Shown here piece by piece: positions 60,728 through 64,000 of a stretch of DNA of 64,000 nt. Source of the DNA: Streptomyces triticirhizae (GTDB taxonomy: Bacteria > Actinomycetota > Actinomycetes > Streptomycetales > Streptomycetaceae). The stretch lies in assembly GCF_003696235.1 (NCBI RefSeq), contig NZ_RFFJ01000004.1, positions 1 to 64,000 of the forward strand, given 5' to 3'. Numbering within the stretch: position 1 is the first letter of the stretch; every line of letters starts with the position of its first letter. The notes under the pieces were generated by a model. That model was not told the origin of the DNA. It did no database searches and was given only the letters and a program-made list of their open reading frames with translations. The translations under genes and the position numbers were made by a program.

Positions 60728-61620
60728 GTCGCACGACGAACGGCGCGGCAAGCCGCGGGCTGAACCGCCGTGCTCTCGGGCTTCTGCTGGAACTCGCCCT
60801 GCCCGTGGCCGTGTTGGTCGGCTACGGCGTGTGGGCCTCGCGCGCCCAGAGCTTCTACTTCCCGCCGCTCGACGAGATCGGCCGGTACTTCAACGAGCTG
60901 TGGCTCTTCGACCGGGTCGGCAGCGACCTGGTGCCCTCGCTGGTGCGGATGGGCGCCGGCTACCTCGCCTCGGTCGTGGTCGGGGTCAGCCTGGGCCTGC
61001 TGCTGGGCATGTCCCGGGTGCTGCGCACCGCCGCCGAGCCGGTGGTCGAGTTCCTGCGGGCGCTTCCCGCGCCGGCGCTGATCCCGTTCTCCCTGCTGCT
61101 CTTCGGCTCGGGGGACAGCTCCAAGATCTTCGTGATCGTGCTGGGCGCGGTCTGGCCGATCCTGCTCAACTCCATCGACGGCGTGCGTGGCGTGGACGCG
61201 CAACAGCTCGACATGGCGCGCGCCTACCGCATCCCGCTGGCCGCCCGCGTCACCCGGATCATCCTGCCGGCGGCCGCGCCCCGGATCTTCGCCGGGATGC
61301 GCACCTCGCTGGCCATAGCGATCATCCTGATGGTGGTCTCCGAGATGGTGGCCAGCAGCGACGGCCTGGGCTACTTCGTGCTGGAGCAGCAGCGCTCGTT
61401 CGCCATCCCGGAGATGTGGACCGGGATCATCCTGCTCGGCGTGCTCGGCTACGTCCTCAACTGGCTCTTCCTGCGCCTCGAACGCCGGGTGCTCGCCTGG
61501 CACTTCGGCCTCAAGGGGCTGGCCGGCCCGGCCGCGCCCCGCAAGCAGTCCGGTCGCGCCGCGCGGCGGTCCGCCCGGGCCTCCTCCCCTTCCGCCCCCT
61601 CGTCCGACGGAGAAGTCTGA
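60724..61620 (+). CDS. ABC transporter permease 2 (SsuC/TauC/NMT1 class)
   Basis: Second permease of 298 aa (GTG start inside the stop of permease 1). EAA-like loop AQQLDMARAYRIPLAARVTR near residue 165. The C-terminus carries a 30-residue Ser/Ala/Arg tail (RAARRSARASSPSAPSS). Two different permeases, rather than a homodimer, point to a heterodimeric channel, as in some NMT1-type importers. The stop overlaps the ATPase start by one base (TGATG). Confidence 0.86.
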   Translation: MSRTTNGAASRGLNRRALGLLLELALPVAVLVGYGVWASRAQSFYFPPLDEIGRYFNELWLFDRVGSDLVPSLVRMGAGYLASVVVGVSLGLLLGMSRVLRTAAEPVVEFLRALPAPALIPFSLLLFGSGDSSKIFVIVLGAVWPILLNSIDGVRGVDAQQLDMARAYRIPLAARVTRIILPAAAPRIFAGMRTSLAIAIILMVVSEMVASSDGLGYFVLEQQRSFAIPEMWTGIILLGVLGYVLNWLFLRLERRVLAWHFGLKGLAGPAAPRKQSGRAARRSARASSPSAPSSDGEV

Positions 61621-62387
61621 TGCTCGAAGTTTCCCATCTGCGGAAGGTCTACGGCCCCGACCCGACCGCGGCCCCCGCCGTCGCCGACCTCGACTTCACC
61701 GTCGCCGACCAGGAGTTCGTCTGCGTCCTCGGCTCCTCGGGCTGCGGCAAGACGACCATGCTGCGCTGTCTGTCCGGCCTGATCCCGTTCACCTCGGGCG
61801 AGATCACGCTGCGCGGAAAGCCCGTCACCGGGCCGCCGGAGGACATGGCGTTCGTCTTCCAGGACTACAGCCGCTCACTGCTGCCGTGGATGACGGTCCG
61901 CCGCAACATCGCCTTCCCGCTGCGCTACAAGGGCGTGGACCGGAGGGCGGCCAACGAGGCGACCGAGGAGGCGCTCGACGCGGTGGGCCTCGCCGGCCGG
62001 GGCGACCGCTACCCGTGGCAGCTCTCCGGCGGGATGCAGCAACGCGTCGCCATCGCCCGGGCGTTGGCCTACCGTCCCAGCATCCTGCTGATGGACGAGC
62101 CGTTCGCCTCCGTGGACGCCCAGACCCGGTCGGGCCTGGAGGACCTGCTGCTGTCGGTCAAGCAGCGCTATGGCATCACCGTCCTCTTCGTGACCCACGA
62201 CATCGACGAGGCCATCTATCTCGGCGACCGCGTGCTGGTGCTGCGCCCGCCGGCCACCGTGGGGCACGCCGTCACGGTGAACCTGCCCCGGCCCAGGGAC
62301 CAGGTGCTCACCAAGCAGGAGCCGGAGTTCGCCCGGCTGCGCGGCGAGCTGTTCGCCGCGATCGACGGCAGGTCGGTGGCGGCATGA
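61620..62387 (+). CDS. ABC transporter ATP-binding protein (SsuB/TauB class)
   Basis: ATPase of 255 aa: Walker A LGSSGCGKTT, Q-loop VFQDYSRSLLPWMTVRRNI, signature LSGGMQQRVAIARALAYRP, Walker B ILLMDEPFASVD, switch FVTHDIDEAIYLGDRV. This matches the nitrate/sulfonate/taurine importer class. It is chained between permease 2 and the binding protein by overlapping stop/start codons. Confidence 0.92.
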   Translation: MLEVSHLRKVYGPDPTAAPAVADLDFTVADQEFVCVLGSSGCGKTTMLRCLSGLIPFTSGEITLRGKPVTGPPEDMAFVFQDYSRSLLPWMTVRRNIAFPLRYKGVDRRAANEATEEALDAVGLAGRGDRYPWQLSGGMQQRVAIARALAYRPSILLMDEPFASVDAQTRSGLEDLLLSVKQRYGITVLFVTHDIDEAIYLGDRVLVLRPPATVGHAVTVNLPRPRDQVLTKQEPEFARLRGELFAAIDGRSVAA

Positions 62388-63394
62388 GCGCGCGGCGACC
62401 CCTCGCGCGCCGCCGGGCGCGCGCGGGCGCGCTGGCCGGCGCGCTCGCCGGGCTGCTGGTGTTCACCACGGCGGCCTGCACCGACTACGGCGGCGACCTG
62501 TCGGGCGCCAACATCTCCGGCGGCGGGGACGGCGACACCCTGGTGGTCTCCGAGACGGCGGGGGTGCCCTCCTCCTTCCTCGCCTACGGGGTGCGCCAGG
62601 GGTACTTCGCCGACGAGGGCGTGGACCTCCAGGTCAGCCCGTCCAGCGGCGGCGCCAGCGTGATCCCCGCGCTGCTCAGCGGCGACATCGACGTCGCCGG
62701 CTCCAACGTGGTCTCGGCGCTGATCGCGATGGGCCGGCGGATGCCGATCGAGATGGTGGCGGCCGGCACCTCGACCGCCGAGGAACAGGCCGAGGACTTC
62801 GCGCAGTTGGTGGTCCCCGAGGACAGCCCGATCACCACGCCCGATGACCTCGACGGGACGCGGATCGCCGTCAACTCGCTCCAGAACATCAACGACGTCG
62901 TCGTCAACTCGGTGCTGCGCGAGGCGGGGCTCACCAACGACGACGTGCGGTTCGTGGAGATGCCGCTGCCCGACATGCCGGCGGCCATCCAGCGGGGCGA
63001 CGTGGACGCGGGCGTGCTCATCGAGCCGTTCGCCACGATCGGGATCTCCCAGGGGCTGCGCCCGCTGGCCGGCCCCTATGTCAACACCAGGCCCGGGCTC
63101 CAGATCGGCACCTTCCTGATGACCTCGGAACGCGTCGCCGACGACCCCGAGCTGGTCGCGGCCTTCCGCGCCGGCGTCGAACGGACGGCCCGCTCGATCG
63201 CCGACGACCCCGACGCGTTCCGCGAGGCGCTGCCCGAGATCAGCGACCTGGCACCGGAGTTGGCCGGCCGGATGAACCTGCCGGTGTGGCACGGCACCAC
63301 CGACCGGGAGTCGATCGAGACCATCCACGGCGTGATGCGCGAGATCGGCCTGACCGAGGCCGACCTCGACTACGACGACTGGGTCACGGACTGA
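62384..63394 (+). CDS. NMT1/SsuA-like substrate-binding lipoprotein
   Basis: Binding protein of 336 aa. The Arg-rich n-region, hydrophobic core and lipobox TAAC are clear. The type 2 fold shows FLAYGVRQGYFADEGVDLQV, SGGASVIPALLSGDIDVAGS, IAVNSLQNINDVVVNSVLRE and QRGDVDAGVLIEPFATI, the NMT1/THI5-like pattern. Ligand candidates are sulfonates, pyrimidines such as hydroxymethylpyrimidine, or related small anions; the sequence does not decide. Last gene of the operon. No alkanesulfonate monooxygenase or thiamine gene is next to it. Confidence 0.88.
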   Translation: MSARRPLARRRARAGALAGALAGLLVFTTAACTDYGGDLSGANISGGGDGDTLVVSETAGVPSSFLAYGVRQGYFADEGVDLQVSPSSGGASVIPALLSGDIDVAGSNVVSALIAMGRRMPIEMVAAGTSTAEEQAEDFAQLVVPEDSPITTPDDLDGTRIAVNSLQNINDVVVNSVLREAGLTNDDVRFVEMPLPDMPAAIQRGDVDAGVLIEPFATIGISQGLRPLAGPYVNTRPGLQIGTFLMTSERVADDPELVAAFRAGVERTARSIADDPDAFREALPEISDLAPELAGRMNLPVWHGTTDRESIETIHGVMREIGLTEADLDYDDWVTD

Positions 63395-63408
63395 CCCCCG
63401 GGCCAACC

Positions 63409-64000
63409 TCACGCGCCACCGCCCCCTTCGGACAACCGCGCCCGCAAGGGGCGGGCCAACTCGGCCACCCAGTCGGGATCGAGGTCGAGAATGCGGCGGT
63501 AGCGGTCGAGGGCGGCGAGCCACTGCTGTAGGGAGCCCGGCTCCGGCTCGGCGGCGAGGAAGCCCCGGCGCGCGGCGACGGCCGACTCCTCGTCCCGGCG
63601 GACGCAGTGGAGGAGGAAGAGGTTCCCCCAGGGTTCGAAGTCCTCGAGGCCCTCGGCGGTCTCCTCGGTCAGACGCGTCAGGGCTCGCGCCCAGTGGGCC
63701 TCCGCCTCCGCCGTCCGGCCGGCGAGCCGATGGGCGACGCCGGCGATCACCAACGCCCCGGCATGGCCCGGCTGCCGCGCGAGAGCGCGCTCCACATCGC
63801 CCAGCGCTTCCCCGAGATCGCCGGCGATCAGGCGTACCTGGGCGCGACAGGCCAGGGCCCACGCCTCGTCGGGCTCCACCTCAAGCAACCGGTCCAGATC
63901 CGCCAGCGCCTCGGCGTCGTCGCCCAACAGCAGGTGGATCTCCGACCGTATGGCCAGGGCACCGGTGTCATGGGGCGTGGCCCGCAGGGCGCGGTCCACA
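63409..64000 (-). CDS. TPR-repeat protein (partial, 5' end beyond window)
   Basis: At least 196 codons of a tetratricopeptide protein whose N-terminus lies past the window edge. Repeats are visible as ALAIRSEIHLLLGDDAEALA, WALACRAQVRLIAGDLGEAL and ALVIAGVAHRLAGRTAEAEA. The GTG at 63999 is probably internal. The C-terminus ends LRARLSEGGGGA. Convergent with the NMT1-type operon. Function cannot be inferred. Confidence 0.75.
   Translation of the reverse strand, partial: VDRALRATPHDTGALAIRSEIHLLLGDDAEALADLDRLLEVEPDEAWALACRAQVRLIAGDLGEALGDVERALARQPGHAGALVIAGVAHRLAGRTAEAEAHWARALTRLTEETAEGLEDFEPWGNLFLLHCVRRDEESAVAARRGFLAAEPEPGSLQQWLAALDRYRRILDLDPDWVAELARPLRARLSEGGGGA

Overview
The window is about 72% GC by eye. 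Its coding sequences are dense and strongly codon-biased, with GTG starts, ATGA/GTGA overlaps, twin-arginine and lipoprotein signals, and XRE-DUF5753/DUF397 regulators. These features point to a chromosome of Streptomyces or a close relative in the Streptomycetaceae. No rRNA or tRNA gene was recognised.

Layout. 0.2-5.0 kb: a complete rhamnose-type sugar ABC transporter (ATPase, two permeases, lipoprotein) behind a LacI-style palindrome. 5.2-8.2 kb: a large TPR/CHAT (caspase-like) protein. 8.2-11.8 kb: a WhiJ/AbaA-type regulatory locus (anti-sigma-like ATPase with two small partners, a divergent XRE-DUF5753 regulator, and three DUF397 genes, one of them a recent duplicate with a fossil of its regulator). 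11.8-16.8 kb: a scrambled accessory patch. A three-gene graspetide RiPP cluster (precursor, ATP-grasp ligase, PIMT-like methyltransferase, minus strand) sits between very short type I-E-like CRISPR units with leaders, a methyltransferase pseudogene, DUF397 fragments and a ~540-bp inverted repeat. No cas gene is present.

16.8-23 kb: an FMN reductase, a YczE-like membrane protein with a divergent MarR regulator, a SAM methyltransferase, a MerR-controlled quinone oxidoreductase, a secreted M15-like protein and a CaCA-type exchanger. 23-28 kb: an exported redox set (small laccase, ThuA-PQQ-type dehydrogenase, cupredoxin). 28-31 kb: a receptor Ser/Thr kinase with an extracellular solute-binding domain, and an amidase. 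31.2-38.1 kb: a polymorphic-toxin island with two WXG-like N-terminal proteins behind matching promoters, a deaminase-type effector, SUKH-4 immunity proteins (one fused to a second deaminase-like domain) and a STAND-like ATPase.

38-43.7 kb: a sugar-type ABC operon ending in a PHP phosphoesterase. 44-49.4 kb: a cytochrome P450 and an iron-siderophore ABC transporter under a DmdR/IdeR-type iron box. 49.6-51.9 kb: an MFS exporter and divergent TetR regulator with twin operators. 52.7-59.6 kb: polysaccharide breakdown (GH76, AA10 LPMO with a perfect CebR box, GH5 cellulase, a beta-helix enzyme with twin palindromes) plus a cold-shock protein. 59.8-63.4 kb: a taurine/nitrate/pyrimidine-type ABC transporter preceded by an 11-codon leader ORF. 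The window ends inside a TPR gene.

The strongest candidates for something new are the graspetide cluster with its recurrent CRISPR leader-repeat/methyltransferase-flank modules, and the deaminase toxin/SUKH-4/ATPase island. All calls come from reading the sequence. Family names rest on remembered motifs, not on database searches.
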